Shown here: positions 22,679 to 34,010 of the stretch, in pieces | Layout of the letters: every line of letters starts with the position of its first letter | Numbering within the stretch: the stretch's first letter is position 1 | Origin: Smittia aterrima | Taxonomy: Eukaryota > Arthropoda > Insecta > Diptera > Chironomidae | NCBI GenBank assembly: GCA_033063855.1 | Contig: CP093830.1 | Span: 15,004,854-15,068,853, forward strand | Direction: 5' to 3' | Length of the DNA: 64,000 bases | Made by a program: the position numbers and the translations under genes | Notes under the pieces: generated by a model | Database searches by the model: none | Told to the model about the DNA's origin: nothing | What the model saw: the letters and a program-made list of their open reading frames with translations, nothing else

Positions 22679-25600
22679 CTGAAAAAAGCAAAGAAAACGT
22701 CTCCTTATTCACTCGCATTGAAGGCTTCAACAAGCAACAACATTTATGCTATGGAATAATTTTCTTCAAGTCTCTTTTGTATACAAATAACTTCAGAGAA
22801 CTCGACACGCTTAATAATTTTCTGAGAAGATTATGCAACTTGAAAGACCAAAAATTTCAGACAATTTTATCCCGCAAATCCGATAAAACAAACCAAAAAA
22901 AAGAAAAGCTTGAAGCGAAAGAAGTGCGCGTGACATGAGATAAGTTCTTTCCTTAGAGTTCCCAAAGTTTTTCCTTTCGATTAGCCATTGTTATTAATAA
23001 TAAATTACGTACACAAATCCCTTTTGAATTGAGTGGAAGTGAAAGTTATGTGCAGTGAAAAGATTTGGCTTGAAAAATTGTTGGCATTAACAAGAAGAGT
23101 CTGTCTGCGATAAGCTTTTATCCCACGCAGTTTCAAAAATTATTCCCACATTGAAGCAATTTCTGTTTTTTCTAAAAGCTTTTAATTTCCGGCAAATTGT
23201 CTTCGCGTCAAACGTAGTGAAGGTGGAAAGGATTAGGGCTTAATCCTTTGCAGTGAACCTATGCCGAGGTTGACTTGCGTCATCAAAAGTTTTACTCTTC
23301 GTCGATCTCAAATTGAATTACGTAATTCTCGTTCTACGCCATTGGTTTTGGATTTGACAAAAAAGACAGAAATTTTATCCACAGATAAGAGACAATGAAG
23401 AGAGATCTATAAAGATGACAAAATGATTGATTGCGGGGGCGTGTGAAAACGAGTGAAATTTTGTTCCTTTCTTGTCTTTCCCACGAGCCTGAAAACTTGA
23501 CTAATGGAACTTCTTGAAATAGAAAAGCTTTCGTCTCTTTTACTAATAAATCTGTTTTTGTTGTTTTGTCTCCATGTTAATTACATATGTGGTCGACCAA
23601 GCTTGAAAACCCATATCTTCTCGAAGTTTAGTCATACCATATTTTCAGATATGAATGCTTCAGCTTGATTGAATTGAATTTCGAAGAAAGCTTTATGTAA
23701 ATTCAATTAAAATCATAATTTGGCACGCTCTGACGAAACGAACACTCGAGTGAGCTTCTGAGAAATTTTGGGACTCATATTGAAAATAAACTGATTAAAA
23801 TGACGTAATGCTCAATGTCAGAGATTTGAATCCTCCTTATGAATTTTCTAGAGGTCTCGAACTATCTATCAATTGATGGAATCTTCTAGTTTTAAGAAAA
23901 AAAGCCTAAGAAAAATCTACTTAAATAAAAAAATATTTCCGACTTTCAATCGCTCAATTTCAAGTTGATGACGGAGCAATTATCGTTTGCTTTCACTTTC
24001 TTCATGAGCGCATCAAACTTTACGCGTGACAATCATTGTTAGCGATCGTTGTTAAATTAAGTTCTATTTTCATTCTCGATCGATACATTTTATCAACGGC
24101 TTCATTATTTACTGGAAATGCGTGTTGAAAGTATCAAATGAATTATTCAAACGATCATGAATATTCTTCACTACCGATTGGAAATATTGGAAACAAATAT
24201 TGTTTTCTAAAAACTTGTAAAATTTAATGTGAAATTCCTTTTTTTATTTTAAAAATAACGACTTTTTAAAACTTTCAGACGAACATACAATTTAATTACA
24301 ATTCTAAGCAATTTTGCGTTGCTTGTAAGTTGGTTATTGCATAATCGAGAAAATTGCTTTATATGGAAATAACATAAAACCTATCAACCATTAGCCTTTT
24401 AATTAATCGGTATTTATTATTGATTTACTTGCAACGAGAACCCACGAAATAGAAACATTTCATAAATATTGACCTAGCGCTCGTTCTTTGAGCGGTAAAA
24501 TTTCTGAAGTAAATAATTTATTTCTCCTGCTAGCAGAAAAGCAGGAAGAGCAGTGTTGGAGGAAAAGCCCGCAAAAAATCGATAGAAATGACGTCGAGAA
24601 CTTTTTTGTTGTTGTTGTTGTACAAAGGAAAGAGGAGCTCGCTCGAGCTACATTGCATTACAATGTATATTAACATATGTATATGATCTCTGTTTATTTA
24701 TAAAAACAAAAATTACGATAATTCTTGGCGAGGAGAATAGGAAAATCTTAATACGCTTTGCACAAATTTACGCGAGAAATGCTCTAGATACTTTGTTGAG
24801 CGCTCTTGCGTTTGTCTTTTGCTCATCGACAATTAAAACTATTCCTGTTGTTTCTGAAAAGTGCTCGAGCCAAGATGGAAACGAGCTTTTGAGCTTTTAT
24901 GAATGAAAACTCTTGATTTTCGTCACTGCTCACATCTGATTATGTAACTCGTTAGTATTCACACACACAAAGCCTCGAGAAATGTTTTCCTTCACACAAT
25001 GGATGTTGGAGACGACGACAGAGGGGGAGACGAAAAGCACTTACCCAATAACAATTTAAAAATGGTAGGCTCTTGGATTGTGTGAGTTAGGAATTATGTT
25101 CTCCTTTGCACTAACACACTAGTCGAGCGCAGCTTTCACTCACACACGTTTCTCGTGAACTTTAATTTTCTCTCGAGTCTCTAACTGTCTGAAGAAGTTA
25201 GCAACTTATTTTTTAATTTGCTTTAAACTTAAATCACAGATTCGCAAAACTGGTTTCTCATGAATGCTTCAATGCTCTTTAAAATCATTTTCACTAAATT
25301 TTTCTCTTTGTCATGTAATTATTCGTTTTTGAGCTTTTTTGAAGCTTAGAAGTCCAATTCAGTTAGAGCTGATGGTTAGATAAGCGATGAAAGCGTGATT
25401 TGGGTGGATTGGTTCGAAAGGAATAGAATTTAGAAGCAGAAGCAACTGTCTCCCCAGCGAAGGCTTGTCCTCTTGGATGGACTATTTCGAGTTCTGAAAT
25501 TTCGTAGCCCGCACATGTGCTTGTAAGATGGGAATTTTGGAGATACGACCCGCGGATTGAAAAGATTTCAGTCGAAGAAGAAAACCAAAAGGTTCAAATA

Positions 25601-26076
25601 AGTCGTCAGACGGATTCCAATTTGTTCTTCGAACGTCTTTTCTTTGAGGTCAAATAGAAAACTTTTCTTTTCACGATTTTCCTCTACAGATCCCTCGCGA
25701 TTTATTTCTCGACACGCGCAAAAATGAATCGACAAGCAAAAACTTCACAGTAACTTTCTAATTTCTTAAATACTTTTGTTCTTTTTTTTCTGAAAACTGA
25801 GGGAAACGCGACGAAAATGTAAAGCGAAATTTCCTTAACTTTCCACCACGGCAGCTGGAACGCGTCTGATTCGAGAATCGAATGGAAATCGGGGGGAAAT
25901 TTGTGAGAGCTGGAACGTTTTGGTATTGTTTTCCATGCGATTACTATTTGTCTTAACTCGCGCGCCTGCGTTTCATTTTCAAGAAAATTCTTTTCTTCTG
26001 GAAAATTTGAAATAGAATTTTCCTGTTAACTCAAATCTCAGTAGACTTAGTCTGTTAATTTCAATTCGTTTGGAAA
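22679..26076. other. Divergent intergenic region between CHT and the EF-hand gene
   Basis: About 3.4 kb separating genes transcribed away from each other. It probably holds a CHT 5' UTR intron (22679-25044), a non-coding first exon upstream of 25045 and both promoters. A GTT microsatellite occurs near 24604-24620. Open frames at 22654-22938 and 24488-24673 look random. Confidence 0.45.
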
Positions 26077-28100
26077 ATGAATAAATTTTGTTGTCACGAT
26101 CAAATTAATAAAGTTACAAAGATGAAGTCAGAGAAGCCTTTCGTGACTGGTCTCGAATGGGAAGATCATCAGCAAATTAACGTTTTGTCGCCATTTGAAG
26201 TTCGCCATTTGAACATGATTCTAACAAAGATTGCTTACTCGTGCCGATTGCGTGGCGTTTACTTAGCGCCCTACTTTCAGGTACATTTACAGTTTAAATA
26301 TTTCATGAAATTATTCTGATTTCCATCTCGAGCAGGATTACGAAAGAAATTCAAAAAACAACGGAACAGTCACGCTTCAACAATTTTCCAAGATTCTCAA
26401 CTTTGTTGGAATAACGCTCGGCGTTAAAGAGTTGCGACTTGTTGTTAAACGTTATGCTAAACACGGATATACAATTAATTACATCGCATTCGTCAGCATG
26501 CTCCAGAATATCATGAAATGGTTTGATGAGCATGGATTTCTAGATTGCAAGAAGAACTTCCTTGAATATTATCCTGGTCGCATTATCGTTGCTGACATTG
26601 ACTCGCTTCCTCGACCGGAAATTGGAAAAGTTGATATCGCTGGAGTCTTCGGAACGGATAAAACTTCCCATCCTTGTGTGAAGCAGAGAAAGATGTTTGA
26701 ATCAAGCCTAAGAGATGTAATGCTTCGTATTAAGAAACACACCCTCGAAAACAGAATCAGAACTCGCGAGTTCTTTGAGAAATACGATAAATTCAACCGT
26801 GGTTTCATTACAAAATCTCAGTTCGCACGCGGACTCGACGCAATCGGACTCTCAGGACTTCGTGGACTAAACATTGCAGAGAAAGATTTTGAAAAGATTT
26901 TTTACGCCTACCAAGACGCTTGTGATCCTGATCGAACGGCGTGGAGCGATTTTTGTGATGATATCGATGAAGTTTTCACAATCAAGTTTGTTGTCTTCGA
27001 ATTTCCGTAAATCAGTTTAGCATTTTGTCATTTCCAGGTGTCTAGACAAGCAACCGCTTCGTGTGGTCGAGTCACCACCGGGAGAAGTGAAAAATCTTAC
27101 TCGCACTGGCTCAGTGGATTGGCATAGCGTTCCAAAGTCGATCAAGCAGCTGGCACAAGAAACTGTCTTTCGCATTCGTCATATCATTGAGTCTCGTCGT
27201 ATTCATATAGAAAGTTTCTTCAAAGCGTTTGATAAAACTAATAAATTTCACGTTACGCGATGTCAAATGCGAAGAATCTTATCATCACATTCAATTTTGC
27301 TATCAGAAAAGGAAGTTGAAGGTTTGATGGAACGTTATGGAGACGACTTCGGATTCAACTACTCAAAGTTCCTTTGCGAAATAAATGAGAAACTTGTCTC
27401 GGACTCAAAACATGAGGATATCTTAAATCTTTTAAAACTAGTCAACGAGGAAAAGCCAACTCCATGTTTAAAGCCCGATTTCTCGATCATTGAAGTATTT
27501 GCCAAAATCAAAGGTCAAATCACTCGCAATAGAATTAATATTGATCAGTTTATGAAGCCAGAAGGGAAGGTCGATGAAGGTGTGATCTCTACCTCAAAAT
27601 TTCGCTCGAGTTTTAGTGCTGCGGGGATCATTCTTGAGGATTGTGAACTTGATATCCTGTGCAAATCCTTCTTGGTCGATTCAAAACCAGGATTTGTAGA
27701 TTACAAATCCTTCTGTTCAATGATTAATGAAGCATTCTATAGAACGAAGTTGGAGAAGCTTCCATGCGTAATGCCAATTCAACATTCTCCAACAACTGAC
27801 GACTCACTTAATTTCCTAAACTTTGATGAACGTTTTATCGTCTCAGGAGCTTTGCAGAAATTAGCTCGCTACCACGACGATGTTTCGAACATAAAATCTT
27901 TCATTGTTGATCGTGCAAAGTGTAAAATTGTTAGCAAAAGTTGCCTCGAAAGAGCTTTAACCTACGGTGGCTTGATGCAGCTGATTACTCAAGAAGAACT
28001 CAAACTTCTCTTCAAGTGCTTCTCGAAATCAAGCGGAGCTTCTCAAAACTTTGACTATAAAAGCTTCTTAATGGTCCTTAAATCTATCGGGTCGATGTAA
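26077..28100 (+). CDS. Protein with degenerate EF-hand repeats, EFCAB6-like
   Basis: Three exons: 26077-26280, 26336-26985, 27038-28100; 638 residues, both introns 52-55 bp. The protein repeats a helix-loop-helix pattern about every 90-110 residues, for example NNGTVTLQQF, KYDKFNRGFITKSQF, AFDKTNKFHVTRCQM and SGASQNFDYKSFLMVL. The loops keep the central Gly/Ile pattern only in part and lack the terminal Glu, so most probably do not bind calcium. The layout recalls EFCAB6-type multi-EF-hand proteins, often linked to cilia and sperm flagella. That function is inference; no targeting signal or membrane segment is visible. AATAAA at 28104-28109 follows the stop almost at once. Confidence 0.8.
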
Positions 28101-28103
28101 AGT

Positions 28104-28134
28104 AATAAACAAATTTATTTGTTAAATTTTTATT
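28104..28134. promoter_or_regulatory. Interleaved polyadenylation signals of two convergent genes
   Basis: Plus-strand AATAAA lies at 28104-28109, and minus-strand AATAAA reads from 28119 and from 28134. Only 48 bp separate the two stop codons (28100 plus, 28149 minus), so each message must end inside the other's last exon or UTR. Confidence 0.65.
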
Positions 28135-28148
28135 AAATTGTTGATGAT

Positions 28149-30253
28149 TCAATAACCGTATTTATCATTAAGATGTGTTGTGCCATCGCCAGATTGATCT
28201 GAAGGTGCCACCCATGTAGAAATCTTCTCTTCGTCAATGTATTCATCGTCGTCGTTCATGTCAATGTTCTCACGAAGCCGGTTCCTGATGCGAATCCTTG
28301 TTTTCCGCTTTTTACTTGAGTCACAAATCTCGATTGGGGGTTGATCTGTACCTTTCGATGAGGAAATTTCTTCAATCTTTTGCTTTTTCTCTGCAGGTTC
28401 TTCTTCTGGCAACTCACCACCTTTTTTAAGTGAGGGAATGGAAAAAGCATTTTTCTTAACTGAAGTCACTTCTTCGTTTGAAGTTGTAGCTATATCAATA
28501 TTTTGTTTTAATGATTCTTGTTTTTTCTCGGTTGATTCCATGTCTTCTTCGTTTTCCTCTTCGACTTCAAATGAATTTAAACTCACCGCTGGTGTAGAAA
28601 TAGGAGCATCACTCTTTTTACTCAAAAAGTTTCTGCAGAGAATATTTCGTTTCCCAAATAGTGGTAACTTTCCTTTCGTCGCTCCTCCGGTAATTGGAGG
28701 TAGAGTGATGGATGGTTTTGCGATATTGATAAGTTTCTTTATTTTTTGATGCTCAACTTTCAAACTTTGAATTTCTGTCTTTGTCGTACTGATGGCAAAT
28801 TTGTCTACTTTGTGATTTGATAGATTGTTCATAAATTCATCCAAATCCTCATCATTTTGCATTTTTTGTCGTCTTTCAAGCTGTACCATAAGCTCGAGTT
28901 TGTGTTCTTTCGTTTGTATCTTATCCAAAATTTCTTGCTCTTGTTCAATAAGTTGGTCGTAAGTGAAGGCTTCTGATTGAACAACTTGCATTTTCTTCAA
29001 ACGTTTCTTCTCTACGTCGCCTGTTCGATCAAAGAAATTATCATCGTCAGAGTCATCGTCATCTCCTGCTCTTTGTGATCTACGGGGTTCATGTCTTGCT
29101 TGCCTTAATACTCCATGTCGATCAAGGATTCTGCAAGCCTCCAGTGCACATTGTGCAACACATTCCTTTTTCTTGCCTTTATGTTGAACTTCGCAGATTA
29201 TATTCTTGCCATATTCATCGTCAATTGGCAATTCGACTCGACAAATAAATACGCCTGGTGAAAGTTCATCACATCGATATTGCAATTCAAATCCTTCTCG
29301 TTCGAAATATCCACGAAGCGTTTTTTTGGGATCGTCGAGAAAAAGTTCTTCGTTGTTTGTTTGTGCAAAGGGATTTTCTGTCAAATCCGGTTCCTCTTCA
29401 GCATCTTCACTCATTCCCCAACTTATACCAGCATTTTCTTTCTCTTTCTCAAGTCTTTCGCGTTCAAGTCTCTCTGTTTCTTCTTTTTCTCGGAACTCAG
29501 TTTCACGCTGAATCTTTTTTTCTTTAAGTTCTGTGATTGTAAGCTCTGATTCGATGTCTTGATCTTCTATCGGTCCTTGCATAATATAATTTCTTGTGCC
29601 TGCAAATAGAGTTTAAATAAATTCAATTTTATTTTTCCGAGAATTTAGCTTGCATGATCTTATCCATTAGTTATGCTACAATGTAGGCCACTTCTTTTTT
29701 GACCCTGACCTTCCCTATAAGTAGCAAACTGGAGTAGAATTACTTACTTGCTCCAAATTTTAATTGGTATCCGGTTTTTACTTTAACGTAGTGTCGTGGC
29801 TTGACTCTCATTTTATTTAAGAAAGTACCGTGCGTTGAATCTGAAATGATTGAAATTTATTAAATGAACAGTAAATCATTTTTAACCATTCTCACCCAAA
29901 TCATAGATAAACCAGCCACTTGGAAACTCATTTTCATCGATTTCAGAAGATCCCGGCGGCTTGTATTGAAGAACTGCATGAAATCGAGAAACTGTTGGGT
30001 GAGCCGCTGTGATGTCAACTCCATTGCCAATTGGTAGACGACCAATCATCCAATAAGACCTTGTTTCTAGATTCTTCAGCTGCTCAACAATAACTCCGTT
30101 CTTGAGGACTTCGAATGAATAATTTTCGTTCGCTTTCGGTCCATTAAATTTCGGAATTTTGTATGGAATTTCGGGTTCTGATTTCTCTTCCGAAGATGAT
30201 TGCTTCTCTTCAGACTTTGACGGAAAATCGGGAACTTTAAATGCTTCTTCCAT
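28149..30253 (-). CDS. Kanadaptin (SLC4A1AP homolog): FHA plus dsRBD-like protein
   Basis: Exons in transcript order: 29896-30253, 29748-29840, 28149-29599; 633 residues in frame. An FHA domain (about 65-155) spans the first two introns, with GRLPIG, the phosphothreonine-binding SRFHA motif and STHGTFLNK. A dsRNA-binding-like domain follows (about 243-318, KTLRGYFEREGFELQYRC to ALEACRIL). Then come an acidic DDDDSDDDNFF stretch, a coiled-coil segment (about 330-440) and a charged tail. This order is diagnostic of kanadaptin, a largely nuclear protein first found as a kidney anion-exchanger partner; spliceosome links have been suggested. The start is the first in-frame ATG; the frame upstream lacks another. 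Tail to tail with the EF-hand gene. Confidence 0.92.
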
Positions 30254-30939
30254 CGTTTCCAATCGACTAAAAGAAATTTTCACGATATTTTTAATTCTTC
30301 GTCGTCCGAAAAACAATTTATGAGTTGTTCCTACAATAATAGATCTTCCTAATTACGAGTTAGGACAACTAAAAGTGTATCTTTTTTAATATTTACTTAT
30401 TAAAAATTAATTTTCTTGTTTACACTCTTAAGCGATCTTGACAACTCTGGTGAGTATGCTGAAAACTAAAATAAATTTTAAAAATAACGGCAACTTTTAG
30501 AAAAATAAATCAAATTAAGCCTTCTAAGCGGATGTTAAGGTTAAATTGTTAATTATTAATGATCTAAATCATATAAACAACAAGAAGAAAGCTATATTGT
30601 CTCGATAAAAGCATTTTTGAGAAACTGATCGGCTGGCAACTTTATGGTGTTAGCATTTCTGAACAACGTCAGCGTGATAACAGAGCAAAGCGTGTTTTTA
30701 ATTTCTTTAATACGATGTGTTTCAAACTATTAGGTAGAAATGAAATGAAGCCCTAACAAATGGTTAAATACTCAAATGAAAAGGTTTTCATGAAGTCTTT
30801 TATTTAGCGAGAGAAAATAAAAGCATTTATATAAAACCAATTTAACAGAAAAATTTAAAGCGATCACTTTTCTGAAAACGACGAGACGAATCAAGTTAAA
30901 TCACTTAAAATTCTAATTAAACGCGACTTTTTTTTGGAT
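30254..30939. other. Upstream region of kanadaptin
   Basis: AT-rich sequence with the kanadaptin 5' UTR and promoter on the minus strand. No other gene or RNA is evident. Confidence 0.4.
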
Positions 30940-31195
30940 GGTATTCAAGTACCAGCCAAAATACTTTTTCGGGTATTCTTGAGGTACTAAAGTACCAGCA
31001 AGAATACCTTTTAGGTATTATCGAGGTATTCAAGTACCAGCATAAGTACCTTTTTAGGTATTGTCGAGGTATTCAAGTACCAGCAAGAATACCTTTTAGG
31101 TATTCTCGAGGTATTATAGTACCTCAAAAAGTACCTGACCAGGTATTCTCGAGGTATTATGACTCCTCCTAGGTACTGGGTACGTACTAATACAA
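30940..31195. repeat. 42-43-bp minisatellite of GGTA/TACC palindromic units
   Basis: Six units begin at 30940, 30983, 31025, 31068, 31110 and 31153. A typical unit is ggtattcaagtaccagcaag followed by aataccttttaggtattctcga. Each unit contains two GGTA...TACC inverted pairs, so each can fold on itself. The last two units are diverged. The minus-strand frame through it is a by-product of the repeat. Confidence 0.85.
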
Positions 31196-31410
31196 TACCG
31201 AGTACCTCCACACTGCTTTATACCGCTTCTTTTTTAAATAAATTTCTTCCTTGAAATTTCTCCACAATATATAAACGGTTTCCGATTGTAGATTAAAGCC
31301 GACGTGTTGCACTGTTCGTTTTCTCACCAAAAGATTGTTAGGACTGAATAAGTGATTAATTTAAATTATTTAGATTAAAATAGTTTAAAATAGCCTTTCT
31401 TTAAAAAGCC

Positions 31411-31605
31411 ATAGATTTTCTATAGAATTTCAATGTTTTTTCTATGAATTTTGACGTAAGAAACGTAACGTTTTCTATGGTTTTTCTAGTTAAAATCTAT
31501 TAATTTCCCATGTAATTTTAATAGATCATAAATTACACATTAAATTTCTATAGATTTTCTATAAAAAATCTATAGGATTCTATAGAAAATCTACTGAAAA
31601 TCTAT
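31411..31605. mobile_element. AT-rich inverted-repeat element (MITE-like)
   Basis: The 16-mer tagattttctatagaa at 31412-31427 is matched exactly by its complement at 31578-31593, and further copies of the ctatagatttt motif lie between and beside them (31548-31575, 31595-31605). The size of about 195 bp, terminal inverted repeats and absence of coding capacity fit a miniature inverted-repeat element. A target duplication was not identified. Confidence 0.5.
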
Positions 31606-32726
31606 AGGTTGGTGTGTGGTCACCCGGTGTGTGGTATGGCCAGGCCCGTCATGCAACAATAACTTAAAAAGTGATTAATATTTTATTAGGGTGAAAATAT
31701 TTTTTTTACTCTTTGAATTTTCAAAATTAGTTTTAGACTCAAAATGTTAAAATCGAAATTGGTATTGGGGTTTGAACAAATTTTTGAAGTAAAAGAACTT
31801 CAGTTTTTCTCCTTGACGAGCGGTTCAACTGAAAATCTATTTTGTGAAACGGCAAAAATTTCAAGGAACAGAAATTTTGTAGGATTTATTCAGCACAATT
31901 TTATGAAATCATTTGTTCGATAAAAATACAGAAAGACAAAAACGTTATTCGCAGTTTTCTCTTACATCGCAATGGTCGCTGTCATTTTAATTTCAGTTAA
32001 TAACTTTTATTTCAAGAGTAGAGTCTAAGAAAACCTTTGCTTTTTTCAAAAATAGTTCAATTCATCATGGTTTGAAAGAAGTCATCGGCTATGAATGTTT
32101 TGCTCGAAAATTCCAAAAAAGTTTTCATTAAAATTACGACGATCGTATTAATTTTTATTTTCCAACCCAATCACTCAAAAAAATTTCTCTGGACACTTAT
32201 GCCAGAACTTTTCATCTTTCTTGTTCGACAACACTAGATTTCAATTTCAAACGCACTTGAGAAACTACAAAAGCTCCACAGAAGACCAATTTTCGATTGT
32301 GATGACCACACAACATTTCGTAGACGATTTGTCTCATATTACAACGAAACTGAAAACAATTTATAGGATTACTTTATGATTCTGTCGGCCTTATCAATGG
32401 CCTTCTTTAATATACGAAATACTTCAGGTTATTCAGCTTTTGCATCGCAGATTACTCAACAGCCTATTCTCTTCACAGCCAACGGGTTTTATGCCATATC
32501 GAATTTTTCTAGCTTCGGTGAGTGACAACGTCATCAGAAATATAATTTGTTTATTAATTAAACTTTATTTCTTGATAATCACCGTCGTACTGAAGTACAT
32601 GATAATTTTAGTTCAATATAACAATCCATAAGGTTAAAAATAATTTATAATTCAGCGTAACCATAGCAACCCAAACAAAAATAAAACATATCTTAAACTT
32701 TCCACAAATTTTTCAAATTTTCTGCT
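31606..32726. other. Intergenic upstream of the CDK20-like kinase
   Basis: AT-rich. A ggtgtgtggt word is repeated near 31612 and 31627. The frame at 32440-32631 has no ATG start and no similarity. The kinase promoter should lie near the 3' part. Confidence 0.4.
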
Positions 32727-34010
32727 ATGAATGAGTTTGTTCCAAATCGGTACAAGATTCTGCAAAAGATAGGTGAAGGTGTTCATGGAATAGTGCTTAA
32801 AGCAATCGACACACTAGAAAATAACAAGGTCGTAGCCATCAAAAAGGTTTCACTACGAACCAAATTCGGAGGTTTGAAGAAGCTAAATTAAAATGTTTTG
32901 ATGTCTTTAACAAATTTCTCTCGCAGGAATATCACCTAATACTTTACGTGAGATAAAATCGCTTCAACACGCTGATTGTGAATACGTGAGCGTTAATCGA
33001 TTAAATTTAATCACCGGCTTTGATATTCTAATCGACTTTTCAGATCATTTCCTTGCTTGATATCTACCCAGATCTCTCGGGACTTGCACTTGTGTTCGAT
33101 TTCATGCCTCATACTCTCTACTCGAGATTGAAAGACGAGGAGAACCCTTTATCTCGTCAACAGATTCAATCCTACATGAAAATGCTCTTACGAGGTCTTG
33201 CTTATCTTCACGACGATCTAAAAATTATGCACAGAGTGAGTTCCTAGTCGAAGTGGGTTTAATCAAATCGAGTTCACTAAACTTTCTTTTTAGGACATCA
33301 AGCCCGCAAATCTTTTAATCAATGATGATGTTCTGAAAATTGCTGACTTTGGTTTGGCTCGTTTATTTAATCCTGAAGATTCTCGAAAGTGTTATTCGCC
33401 TCAAGTAGCAACTCGATGGTATCGAGCTCCTGAGATTCTTTGGGGAACTCAAATCTACAACGCGTCGATTGACCTTTGGGCTGTCGGCTGCGTTTTTGCT
33501 GAAATGCTTCGAGGTGTTCCGTTGTTTGCGGTGAGATGATAATGATTATTTCCCATTAAATTCAATTGAACATGACCCCTTTTCCGTTCTCAACTTTTGC
33601 GATGCTCAGGGCAACACTGACATCGAACAATTAGCTCTTGTTATTAGAACGCTCGGTACGCCAAGCACAACCGATTGGCCCGAAGTTAAAAATTTACCCG
33701 ATTACAATAAGATCAGGTTAGAGAAATTTATTGTTTTAATGAGCTTGTTGTAAAAAAAGTTTCATTTTCATCCTGCGGGAAATTTAAGATTTCCCAATAG
33801 CAAACGAGAGGAATGGGAGAAAATTTTTCCGAGCTTCACAACAAAAGAGGAAATCGGACTTGTTGATGGCTTAGTCAAGTATAATCCAAAGCATCGCTTG
33901 ACAGCAGCAGAAGTAAGTGAAAAGTTTCCCCCAAGATTTGTCCTTGAAAATGTTCGAAACTAATTTTCACTCATTCATTTCAGGCTCTTTGCGACTCCTA
34001 CTTCGGATAG
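32727..34010 (+). CDS. Cyclin-dependent kinase 20 / CCRK-like protein kinase
   Basis: Seven exons: 32727-32871, 32927-32985, 33044-33235, 33294-33530, 33610-33716, 33789-33912, 33984-34010; 296 residues in frame. It is a Ser/Thr kinase with glycine loop GEGVHG (about 14-19), VAIKK lysine, a PSTAIRE-position helix ISPNTLREI, catalytic HRDIKPANLL (about 131-140), DFG (about 150) and ATRWYRAPE in the T-loop. The whole order and ALVIRTLGTPSTTDWPEVKNL match CDK20 better than other CDKs. CDK20 acts in ciliary length control and phosphorylates ICK/MAK kinases in vertebrates. It stops just after the last kinase helix (ALCDSYFG) and lacks the roughly 50-residue tail of the human protein. Divergent from kanadaptin, in tandem with GABA-B-R2. 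Confidence 0.9.

Noticed and set aside
28438..29549. Several plus-strand frames inside kanadaptin
   Set aside because: Antisense shadows of Glu/Lys-rich coding sequence, which reads as Ser/Phe-rich on the other strand.
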